Shown here in pieces: positions 1 through 10,659 of a stretch of 64,000 bases of DNA. A program made the translations under genes and the position numbers. Each line of letters opens with the position of its first letter. Within the stretch, counting starts at the first letter, position 1. The notes beneath the pieces are model-generated. The model was not told where the DNA came from, made no database searches, and saw nothing but the letters and a program-made list of their open reading frames with translations. The DNA comes from Sipunculus nudus (lineage: Eukaryota > Annelida > Sipuncula > Golfingiida > Sipunculidae): assembly GCA_026874595.1 (NCBI GenBank), contig CM049310.1:30443558-30507557 (forward strand), written 5' to 3'.

Positions 1-1049
1 TAGCCAACCAACACTTCTTGTAAGAGGTACAATTTATAATGGTCTCTAGTCACATACAACCAATAGCTAGCCTCATTTATGTTACGTTTTGCTATTCCTG
101 TATCTTAATGGTATATTATAATATAATGATCATAACAGAAGTTACTAAATATAAATAAGGAATTATATTTGTAATTAAAAAAACTGTCTCATATATCTTG
201 TTGTATTTAATAATTAGATTTCTATGCATGTATATAAATGTACTGTACATAGGGTATAACATGGTAATCTGTGGATAACACCACAGCTAGTAGACCAAGT
301 GATCTGATTTGTATGTACAGTAATATCAAGTCACCTCCTAATCAGAAGTACATGCTTGTTATTGTCTAGTAAGGTTGTTACTTAGGTATGACATATATAT
401 GAAGGTGCCTTTGTTGATTCTGTGTGGGGGTACAGGCATGTTGTCATGTTGTTACACTAAGTGGGTGTGCCCCTTGTTTTCAGCATATTCTTAATGGTTA
501 TACCAAATGAACTGTGGAGTCCACAGTCATGTACCAAGTAGATCTCACAGAGCCAGGCAATGCTAGTTCAGCTGAGGATTTTTTGTGACTAACAAAGTAC
601 TATGGAGACTTTTAATGACAATGATAGAGCCCAGAGCCATTTTATTCACCAAACTGACCTTCTTGGGAACAATGTGACTGAATTTTAGCTGCAAGCTTGC
701 TTGGGTGGCTTGACTTCACTCTACAAAAAGTCATCTTGATTCAAGTGCGATGATGCAGAGGTTGTGTTAATAATTTGACTTTATGAAGTACATATTTTAG
801 ATGTGGAAAGACCTATTACCTGTCCTTAGTTATTTGAATTATAATACATTGTATTTATCATATTTATAATGAGACATCTATTTTGTATTGAGATAGTCAT
901 CTTGGCAGGCAATGTGATATGGTTGGCTCATTGCAGCATTTATTGTTGTCTTTTAAGGACACATTTTGGTATCGGACATTACTAGGGAGATATGGCTGAG
1001 GCAGTTTGATTACAGACAGGTAATTCAAGGTATCTGATGGACCATATGC
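1..1049. other. AT-rich non-coding DNA
   Basis: There is no open frame of useful length, no recognisable repeat head and no RNA gene. Scattered sequence such as GTGGATAACACC is not informative. Confidence 0.6.
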
Positions 1050-3030
1050 TCATATGCTTTCTGTGACTATGAAGGTGGGAGGTGAAGCTTGGAGGAAAGC
1101 TTTCTGTGACTATGAAGGTGGGAAGTGAAGCTTGGAGGAAAGCTTTCTGTGACTATGAAGGTAAGGGTGAAGCTTGGAGGAAGGCTTCCTGTGACTATGA
1201 AGATGGGAGGTGAAGCTTGGAGGAAGGCTTCCTGTGACTATGAAGATGGAAGGTGAAGCTTGGAGGAAAGCTTTCTGTGACTATGAAGGTAAGGGTGAAG
1301 CTTGGAGGAAGGCTTTCTGTGATTATGAAGGTAAGGGTGAAGCTTGGAGGAAGGCTTCCTGTGACTATGAAGATGGGAGGTGAAGCTTGGAGGAAGGCTT
1401 CCTGTGACTATGAAGATGGGAGGGGAAGCTTGGAGGAAAGCTTTCTGTGACTATGAAGGTAAGGGTGAAGCTTGGAGGAAGGCTTTCTGTGATTATGAAG
1501 GTAAGGGTGAAGCTTGGAGGAAGGCTTCCTGTGACTATGAAGATGGGAGGTGAAGCTTGGAGGAAGGCTTCCTGTGACTATGAAGATGGGAGGTGAAGCT
1601 TGAAGGAAAGCTTTCTGTGACTATGAAGATAAGGATGAAGCTTGGAGGAAGGCTTTCTGTGACTATGAAGGTGGGAGGTGAAGCTTGGAGGAAGGCTTTC
1701 TGTGACTATGAAGGTAAGGGTGAAGCTTGGAGGAAGGCTTTCTGTGATTATGAAGGTAAGGGTGAAGCTTGGAGGAAGGCTTCCTGTGACTATGAAGATG
1801 GGAGGTGAAGCTTGGAGGAAGGCTTCCTGTGACTATGAAGATGGGAGGTGAAGCTTGGAGGAAAGCTTTCTGTGACTATGAAGGTAAGGGTGAAGCTTGG
1901 AGGAAGGCTTCCTGTGACTATGAAGATGGGAGGTGAAGCTTGGAGGAAGGCTTCCTGTGACTATGAAGATGGGAGGTGAAGCTTGGAGGAAAGCTTTCTG
2001 TGACTATGAAGGTAAGGGTGAAGCTTGGAGGAAGACTTCCTGTGACTATGAAGATGGGAGGTGAAGCTTGGAGGAAGGCTTCCTGTGACTATGAAGATGG
2101 GAGGTGAAGCTTGGAGGAAGGCTTCCTGTGACTATGAAGATGGGAGGTGAAGCTTGGAGGAAGGCTTCCTGTGACTATGAAGAAGGGAGGTGAAGCTTGG
2201 AGGAAAGCTTTCTGTGACTATGAAGGTAAGGGTGAAGCTTGGAGGAAGGCTTCCTGTGACTATGAAGATGGGAGGTGAAGCTTGGAGGAAGGCTTCCTAT
2301 GACTATGAAGATGGGAGGTGAAGCTTGGAGGAAGGCTTCCTGTGACTATGAAGATGGGAGGTGAAGCTTGGAGGAAAGCTTCCTGTGACTATGAAGATGG
2401 GAGGTGAAGCTTGGAGGAAGGCTTTCTGTGACTATGAAGGTAAGGGTGAAGCTTGGAGGAAGGCTTCCTGTGACTATGAAGATGGGAGGTGAAGCTTGGA
2501 GGAAGGCTTCCTGTGACTATGAAGATGGGAGGTGAAGCTTGGAGGAAAGCTTTCTGTGACTATGAAGGTGGGAGGTGAAGCTTGGAGGAAGGCTTTCTGT
2601 GACTATGAAGGTAAGGGTGAAGCTTGGAGGAAAGCTTTCTGTGACTATGAAGGTAAGGGTGAAGCTTGGAGGAAAGCTTTCTGTGACTATGAAGGTAAGG
2701 GTGAAGCTTGGAGGAAAGCTTTCTGTGACTTTGAAGGTAAGGGTGAAGCTTGGAGGAAAGCTTTCTGTGATTATGAAGGTGGGAGGTGAAGCTTGGAGGA
2801 AAGCTTTCTGTGACTATGAAGGTGGGAGGTGAAGCGTGGAGGAAAGCTTTCTGTGACTATGAAGGTAAGGGTGAAGCTTGGAGGAAGGCTTTCAGTGACT
2901 ATGAAGGTAGGGCTGAAGCTTGGAGGAAAGCTTTCAGTGACAATGAAGGTTTGGGTGAAGTGTAGATGGCTTTCGGGGATTATGAAAGTTGGGTGAAGCT
3001 TTGATGAAAGCTTTCTGTGACAATGAGAGT
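1050..3030 (+). repeat. Minisatellite array of 42-bp and 43-bp units
   Basis: About 45 head-to-tail copies, each with TGAAGCTTGGAGGAA followed by CTTTCTGTGACTATGAAG or CTTCCTGTGACTATGAAG. There are two linked variants. Type A ends GGTAAGGG and is 42 bp long. Type B ends GATGGGAGG and is 43 bp long. They are interleaved, and an A-A-B-B block of 170 bp repeats: the GATTATG marker lies at 1321 and 1491, then 255 bp later at 1746, which is 3A+3B. Units decay past 2900. Open frames inside are a by-product, because 42 is divisible by 3 and 43 is not. AAGCTT recurs in nearly every unit. Confidence 0.97.
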
Positions 3031-4830
3031 AGACTTTTCAAAAGGCATCCTTTGGCTGTTAAGGCTTGGGTTAATATCTCAGGGACTTTGTAGGCTTTAA
3101 GTTTAACTGAGGAGTTTTGAGGACAAGGAATTAAAGTTGAAATGAAGGCTGTGAATGCTTGTTTGAAGGCTTTTTTGTTACTTTGAAGGCTTAGGTAATT
3201 TTACACTTCTATGAAGAATTGTATCTGTGCAATCATGAACACCCATGTTAAGGCTTTCTATTACTATAAAGGTTTATTGACCATTCATCAATAAGTCAGC
3301 TATAAAGTGAAGATTTTGAATTTGATGGGAGCAATATTTAATAAATTATTTATAACACAAAGACACTTCAGATTCATCCTTTAATGTTTAGCTAATTGTA
3401 CTTGATATAATACAGATTTATAACAAGCAAATTAATGCATTTACTATTAATCGAGTAAGATTACTACAGGAAGGAGAAAATGAATGCACACACACACAGA
3501 GGATGAAAGAATGATTGAAAAAAAAGGTGTTCAGTATGAAGCAAGAGGGCCAGTTTGTATATATGGTATAAATCTTGGCATTTATCACGTGAAAGTTGCT
3601 TATATTTACAAGTATCTGTAGAATGAGAATTGTATGGCTTTAGTGTTCATATTTAGGTCCCACCAATAAATTGGTTTCTATCCTAAGTCCTCTCATCTGA
3701 CCACCTGCTGTAATGACAGAATAATGTTCAACTATTTATCAACCAAGGAACAACTAACATTGAAAACTACTTTTATCAAATTTTTTTTATTAAGTAGGAT
3801 GGAATGTCTTCAGAATTTTCTTATGTTTATAATTTTGTAATGCTGTTTAATTTCATTGTATGTATTGTAACAAAGTTGTTGAATGTTTGCATATAGAGGA
3901 ATTGTGGATGAAAATAGCAATGTTAGTCTGTACCAGAAATCGTCATTTCTGTTTCTGAGTGAACAAGGGGCACATAGAACTGAATGGTGAAGATATTTTA
4001 TATTTAAATATTTTTTATATTTATTAGTTTTGATGATAACTACATCAAAACATATGGAATAGATGCATTCTGATCCCATAAGATCATCATTAGACACAAC
4101 ACAGTTTGTAAATCAGTCTTTTAATTTTCCCCACAATGGAACATTGTTTTGTGGATTATGGGATATGGATTGCCCTTGTGCAAAATGTGTCCCATGCACA
4201 AAATGTGATCCTGGTTGAATTTGTTAAAAGTTTGCATTGCATGGGGCTTTGACAGAGCAAATTGCATGAAGACAGAGTCATGATTAGTGTCACAGATGAC
4301 CAGTTTAATAAACTCCACCATCAGTGTTTGATGTTAGCCACTGTCTTTAAACATTGATGTACTGGGTATGAGTGTACTATAATGTGTGTTTATCAACTGA
4401 TACTGCCAAATTTTACTCATTCCTAAACATAACATTCCCAAAGTCGTTGATGTTGTTATATCACTTACTTATGCACCTGTCAATGTGTATGCAGGTGTGT
4501 TGTGTTATACATGTATCATTAGTGTTTGTTCAGTATTGACTTGTACCACATGAAATAAATAACAGATATATAGATCACAAGTGCTTGATATTTTCATGTC
4601 AGATGTTACCTTGGGCAGATAAGACGCAGACCTTGCTTTCACTTGTGGCTGTGCGTGTATGTGTGTGTTTATGTTAATGGATTTCAAATAAACTTTAAAC
4701 ATGTGCATGTGTAGGACATCCCACTGCTGGAACACCTCTATTTCACTGATACCAAATGACTCATTTTCCATATATTCCAACAAATCCTCAACAAATTTGA
4801 CAAAATTTCGCAGAAGGGCTCTTATAGTGC
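3031..4830. other. AT-rich non-coding DNA
   Basis: The first 250 bases still carry minisatellite relics (AAGGCTT, GAAGGCTT). The rest has short random open frames, a small (CA)n at about 3487 and nothing that looks coding. Confidence 0.5.
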
Positions 4831-4837
4831 CATTTTT

Positions 4838-5400
4838 AGCTCAGCTGACTATAAGTCATCTGAGCTATAGTCATCCGTCCGTCCATTAACAGGGCACGTT
4901 TTAAAACCGTTGGACCTACGAATCCAAAATTCTGCATACCATTAGATGTCCCCAAAATCTCCTACCATACCGAAAATTAGGTCATTAGAACTTTGTTTCT
5001 TTGAGATATTAAGGAAAAACCTCCGTTTTCCATAAAAAAGCCATTGTTACACTTCAAAGCTGCCTAATATCAAAACCACTGATCTGTTTTTGATCATATT
5101 TAGTATTCATATTTTTCCATACATTATCTGTGCAGATACCAAAAATTAGGTCAGTATTGGGTATTATTTTGAAGTTATGGGCCCAAATATAATGCAGTTT
5201 TTTAAAAATCAGGAAATATATTTGCTCACTTAACATGAGAATTGCTGAAGCTGGAGACTTTTTTTCAGGAATATAACTTTATTTAATCAAGATTCAATTG
5301 TTCACCCAAAATAAGATCTGAATTTTGCAAATTTTTCAAGTTATTAGCATAAATAAAAAATCAATACCTTAAATTATGTCCAACTTTGGCAATGGCACGT
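4838..5400 (+). repeat. Hairpin-headed dispersed repeat, copy 1
   Basis: It opens with a hairpin at 4838-4866, AGCTCAGCTGACT-ATA-AGTCATCTGAGCT (13-bp arms, one mismatch), followed by CCGTCCGTCCATTAACAGGG. The body, including GAGATATTAAGGAAAA and CCATTGTTACACTTC, recurs in reverse orientation at about 60775-61060, so it is a dispersed repeat family. It encodes nothing visible. Confidence 0.8.
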
Positions 5401-6356
5401 TTTTTCCCTGTAAGCAATGTTGATTTTATTTTCACAGCATATATACATAAGAATTTAATCTTTTAAAATCTGAAATTTCAAAGGAATTGTTTGAAAAGAG
5501 TAGCTTTTATTCAAGTTTTCATACACCATGTCAAGTGTTGTTTACATCTGGCCCACCTAGTAATACAGTCTTCACTTGCATTATGTAACCCACCCCCGGC
5601 AACTTGCCTTGGCTCAGCTTGGCCACTACTAGCAGGCTTCCCCTCTACCCTGCACTCCCCCTCCCCCCAGCTGGTGCATAAACTAGATGAATGTTATAAT
5701 TTTCTGTATTTTATCTTATTCTTGGCTATGCTACATTTTAGATTTTGTATTGTACCACCAGGGTTACAATGATTAAAGTGCACATTTAATTGTGTCCACA
5801 AAGTGATGTATTGCTATGAAAGTGTGGATGTTCATCAGAGTGCTCATTAAAGATTTTAATTTGTTTGACTTATAACTCATGGTTGAATCAGTTGTTACAT
5901 GGTACTGGCTAAATAATCAAAATTTATATTGCTGATCCTTTATTTCAGTTCATAAAATTAAACATTCCCAACTCCAGTTTGCTCCTGGTATAATATATTG
6001 GGTGTTTGATCCTTGGATTAATTTTAACACATGTATTAGTTTCATAGCTGAGAATACTTTTCCTTTTTTCCTGATACCATTTAAAAAAATATAAATATTC
6101 AAATTTTACCTGTTGGTGCTGTGGATTTAATTTCACAGCATGTACACATCAGCATTTCATCTGTTAAAATCTGAAATTTGAAACTAATTGATCAAAAACT
6201 GTAGATTTTATTCAAGTTTCCAGGTACCAAGTCTTCATTGTTTACATCAGGTCAGTATAAATGCAGTGTACTGGGCAGTTACATAACACCTTCAGGTGTG
6301 ACCTACTGCCACTGTGAGTGTCTGGGTCAGGCAGTAGTTACCAGAGAGCCTCTCTT

Positions 6357-6394
<38 letters not shown>

Positions 6395-6456
6395 GCAGTC
6401 CAGCTCTCTTTCTCTCTCTCTCTCTCTCCTCTGCTTTTTTTCTCTTTCTCTCTTCA

Positions 6457-6508
<52 letters not shown>

Positions 6509-7080
6509 TTATTGCCTCCCTTCCTCCCTCCATCCCATTCTGTTGACAGGTACTATAAACTAGATGCATTAGCTATAAATGTTGATGCAATTTAGAAATG
6601 TGAATCAACTGAAATATTCACAATCACATGTATGTTATACTGTAAATTTATAGTAACATTCGTAAACCTGGATAAAAATTATATAATGAAAAAAAGGAAT
6701 AAATGCAAATATTGTTAATTTTTTATTGGCTCAGTAGAATGGGGGAAAAAATGATTTGCTTTGTTTCTCCATCTTTCTGCCTGTTTTAAATATTTAATGT
6801 TCATGAATAAATTTTTTTTTTATAAGCACTGTTGAATTAAATTTCATATCCTGTATGTATATGAAAGGGTGTTGTAACTCTCACCATCCCCTTCTTCATC
6901 CCACTGAGGCTTTGCTCCTTGGCACTGTGAACAATAGTTCTATGGCTATAGCATAAAATTTAATAATTAAAGAAAATATCTAAAGAGAGACAGAGGCGTT
7001 GTAACTCTGATCATAACACAACACCCCCCCCCCCCATCAAGTCATTGCACCTGTGGAGTGGGGACGTTATGTCAACTGTA
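5395..7080 (+). repeat. Degenerate ~710-bp direct repeats
   Basis: The block TTTCACAGCAT, then TTTTAAAATCTGAAATTT, TTTATTCAAGTTT and TTGTTTACATC, occurs at about 5430-5555 and again at about 6130-6250. Both copies later reach ATAAACTAGATG (5689 and 6554). A weaker third start is near 6822 (AAGCACTGTTGAATTAAATTTCA). The copies are diverged. The second has gained the (CT)n tract. Confidence 0.65.
6349..6504 (+). repeat. (CT)n microsatellite, interrupted
   Basis: A long pyrimidine run dominated by TCTCTC with short interruptions. It produces spurious Leu/Ser-rich and Arg/Glu-rich open frames on the two strands. Confidence 0.98.
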
Positions 7081-7603
7081 TACATATCATAAAATTGATA
7101 AAAAAGGTTTACCAAATAAATTGGATCTCATCAGACAAATGTGTAAACTGTTGAACTGTCAACAGCTTAACAAAAATGTAACCAATGGAAAGGTATGGTC
7201 AGATCTCAAATATTATTTGCAACATTTTCTTCAATTATATAAACCAACCATGGCCCAAATTACCTCTTCCTCTCAAACTTGATTTAAATTTCATCACATT
7301 TTTAAGATTTTAACCTTCTAGGTGGTTCAGTACTGTTGACCATTTGTCCATAGGTACCTATGTACATGCCAGAAATTATGTCAATATTGTGTAATATGTA
7401 GACGTGAGGGTCATCAAAATAACGTACCTTGTCAAGACCGATCTTGTCAAGATATCATGTCATACAGTCACAAATTCATAAATCCCTTCATCAGCATAGT
7501 TAATCATAACCTTGTATCTGTCAAATTGAAATCTTGCAGTTTTCCATACACTGTAGATCCTTCAACAAATAGCCTTATCATCATTATACCACTGCTTAGT
7601 ATA

Positions 7604-9353
7604 CCGTAAATCCTGTTTTTATCACCGCGGCCTTAAAAACAAACTCAAAATCGAAAATCTCGACTTTTTTTCTGAACTCGGGATGCGGCCATAAATAGAT
7701 GGTTTATCAGAAATGAACTTGAATGCGTATAGCCCGGTCATTTACTTCTGTTTAATCTTTGTTTTTTTTTATTTAATCACAAATATATTGTATGAATGGA
7801 AATAGTGTTAGAGGGGAAACCCGCTTGTAGATATAAATGGTAGAACATGTCACTACAGCCGATGGAATTTGGTGAATATACAGATTTTATATGCCGTGCC
7901 GTATTCTTGTTTGCTACCGATTTTTCAATATATTTTGGATAGAAACATTCTGCTGATCAATTTAAAGTCATTGTATAGTTTAATTCTAAAAGTAATATTT
8001 TGAAATCTTAATCTATGATGAAACTTTCATTTCTTGAATTACTCGGAAGATTCGAATCATTTTCATACCGGTAACTTCGGTATTATCATCGTCACATCTT
8101 TCGTTGACATCGCTTCATGTCACAATTTGCTGATGCGTTTGAAAACATCGCTGGTCAACTCAACTAAATATTAAAATAACTGAAGTTACCTTGTCGAGAT
8201 ACGCACGTATAGCAAACATGACGTGTGAAAACGAGTGACTTTGAAGTGAAATTAAAATGGCTGGTCGAGGTAAGCAAGTGTTTTTCCTCAAGAAAGTGTC
8301 CGTGTGGGGAGCCATCTTGTCAAGGTAGCGTTCGCGCAAGGCACACTGGGACGAAATAGGTGGCTGTTCTGTTTACCACCCACCGCGTACAGCCGTTCAA
8401 AATATTCTTAGCAGAACACCATGGTTTTTCAGCACATGGCGGCACTTAAACTTGATTTTAAAACGATCGTCAGCCATTGTACGACTCTTTACGATGTCAG
8501 TTTTTTTATTCATTTTACTTTCTAAACAATTAATCGTTGCTAAATAATGCTGCAAATGAGTTTAAAGTAGGCATTTATTTCAATGTTGCTTGGCCATGCC
8601 CAACGAAGGGGGCCGCTGTGTTACAGTTGGGGTGTTTTAAACGTATTATTTGGTGACAATTACCAAGATTTTTTATAACAAGTTATATATCGCACAAAAG
8701 ATATACATGTCAAGGTTCTACACATAAATTTTTATATGTATACCACGAGCCGTGATTAAGTTCCTGCAGGTTGAAAATCTGACAGTCTCAGCAGTCTTAG
8801 CCATCATGTCGCCCCCTGAACGCTACTGCGTGATGGTGCGTAATAGTGGATAATATTCAGGCTTTTTGCTTCAATAAATGTACATATACACCTCAATTCA
8901 GTGTTCATACTATGGTCTTTTACATGCAAAGAAGCGTGTTGATGCATACAAGAATCGTTTTGCGTAACCACCATTCAAACGAAACGATCGTTCGGGGAAT
9001 CTTTCTTTTTCTGATAAATGCCTGCCAATCCATGTGCAAAAGTCGTTAGGGCCAAAATATCTGTATTGTCCCTATCTCGAGCGTTAAATATATTTAATAT
9101 ACGTAATCTGGCAACATATTTAACCTCTGTAATTAATACTTTTTTATTCTAGTCTTCCTTAAAGCAGCTATGTCGTGATTTATTTTGCTATGTGCAACTA
9201 ATTATCTTACCCTCAGGCCAGAGACGGAGTCGGGGTGCGGCCTTTAAGGGGGGTTTTGGGTATTTGGACCTCAGTGGAAGCTCCTTTAAGAGACGTTGCA
9301 AACTCAGGGTGCGGCTATAAATAGACGTGCGGCCATAAAAACAAGATTTACGG
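7604..9353. mobile_element. 1.75-kb inverted-repeat element, no transposase
   Basis: The left end CCGTAAATCCTGTTTTTAT and the right end ATAAAAACAAGATTTACGG are inverted repeats with one mismatch over 19 bases, each flanked by TA. Both ends continue into similar GCGGCCATAAATAGA / GCGGCTATAAATAGA blocks. No transposase frame is present, so this is non-autonomous or captured sequence. The interior is less AT-rich than its surroundings and holds CpGs and one start-codon/splice-donor pair (8257-8269). The superfamily is not assigned. Confidence 0.65.
8257..8269 (+). CDS. Possible tiny first coding exon (Met-Ala-Gly-Arg-)
   Basis: ATGGCTGGTCGAG is followed directly by GTAAGCAAG, a good splice donor. 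The start context AAAATGG is favourable (A at -3, G at +4). It would encode Met-Ala-Gly-Arg and the first base of a Gly codon. The surrounding 600 bases have more CpG than their neighbours, as at an invertebrate promoter. No partner exon was found downstream, and the site lies inside an inverted-repeat element, so it may be captured sequence or chance. Confidence 0.2.
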
Positions 9354-9461
9354 TACTGTCATTGCATTCATATTTGCTCAAATAAATTGTTTTTTCGATC
9401 GCTCCCAAATAAATAAAAAATAAACCACTATATTTTACTCCATATTAATCCATCAGTCAGA

Positions 9462-10646
9462 TTATTGTATCCGCCAAAACGAAGTTTTGCGGATACTATG
9501 TTTTTGACCGGGTTCCGCCGCCGCGTTCGTTTCAGGAGAACTCCTCTGAGACTACTAGACAGATTTTTCCGAAACTTACAGAAATTATCGGGTCACATGT
9601 GAACTGGTGCCTAACCAAGTGACCTTGACCTCTGACCTTTCGTCTCTGCCCAGCGTCCGTTTGTGCGTCTGTTTACACACATAAACCCATATATCTCAGG
9701 AACCGTTTGACCGATCCGGAAAAAAATTTTTACACAAATGTAGCCCTGGGATAGCTTCATAACATACACAAAAAAAGGTGGCGCCACCTGCAACCATGTT
9801 TGCACAGTGTCCATCTGTTCATCTGCCTGGGGTTAAAATCACTCATATCTCTGCAGTGGTTTGACTGATTCACCTAAAATTCGGCATGCATATACATCCT
9901 AGATAGCTTTCTCAATTTTATGACAGGTGGCGCCACCTACATTCACATTAACGCTCCACACATAAACCCATATATCTCGGGAACCGTTTGACCGATCTGG
10001 ACAAAAATTTTACACAAGTGTAGCCCTGGGATAGCTTTATAACATACACAACAAAAGGTGGCGCCACCTGCAACCATGTTTGCACAGTGTCCATTTGTTC
10101 ATCTGCCTGGGGTTGAAATCACTCATATCTCTGCAGTGGTTTGACTAATTCACCTAGAATTCGGCATGCGTATTCATCCTAGATAGCTTTCTTGATTTTA
10201 TGACAGGTGGCGCCACCTACATTCACGTTAACGCTGCAGACATCCAAGCTCATATCTGGGGAACCGTTTGACCGATCCGGAAAAAAATTTTACACAAATG
10301 TAGCCCTGGGATAGCTTTATAACATACACAACAAAAGGTGGCACCACCTGCAACCATGTTTGCACAGCGTCCATCTGTTTGTCTGCTGCGGGATAAAATA
10401 ACTCATATCTCTGCAGTGGTTTGACTTTTCCACATGAAATTTTGCATGTGTATATATCTTGGATAGTTTCTCGTTCAAATAACAGGTGGCGCCACCTACA
10501 ATCATGTTTATGTGGCCGAGATCCATTCTAATATTTAACACATGCAACTCTATATCCCCTTGCCACTCAATCCATGCCTCACTTCACCCGTCCTTCTTTG
10601 ATTTTGGCGGATACACGTAGTCGCTTGTCGACTACCCGTATTCTAG
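9462..10646 (-). mobile_element. Helitron-like element with internal ~300-bp repeats, copy 1
   Basis: The right end carries a perfect hairpin GTAGTCG-CTTGT-CGACTAC (10617-10635), then CCGTATT and CTAG, followed by host T. The left end carries TGTATCCGCCAAAA, which reappears inverted as TTTTGGCGGATACA before the right hairpin. The body is about three ~300-bp repeats, each with GTGGCGCCACCT, CTCATATCTCTGCAG and GAACCGTTTGACCGAT. A second copy of nearly equal length lies at 43452-44633. There is no Rep/helicase frame, so it is non-autonomous. Minus orientation is inferred by matching ends to the element at 22087-23366. Confidence 0.75.
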
Positions 10647-10659
10647 TTTCATATATCAT

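Noticed and set aside
1253-2832. Open frames in the minisatellite encoding Gly-Glu-Ala-Trp-Arg-type repeats
   Set aside because: They arise because type-A units are 42 bp. Type-B units shift the frame each time, and several frames are open at once. No start, splice or promoter context supports a gene.
6238-6569. Leu/Ser-rich and Arg/Glu-rich open frames
   Set aside because: Direct translation of the (CT)n tract.
8257-8269. Histone H4 first codons
   Set aside because: Met-Ala-Gly-Arg-Gly resembles the H4 start only superficially, and no H4 sequence follows.
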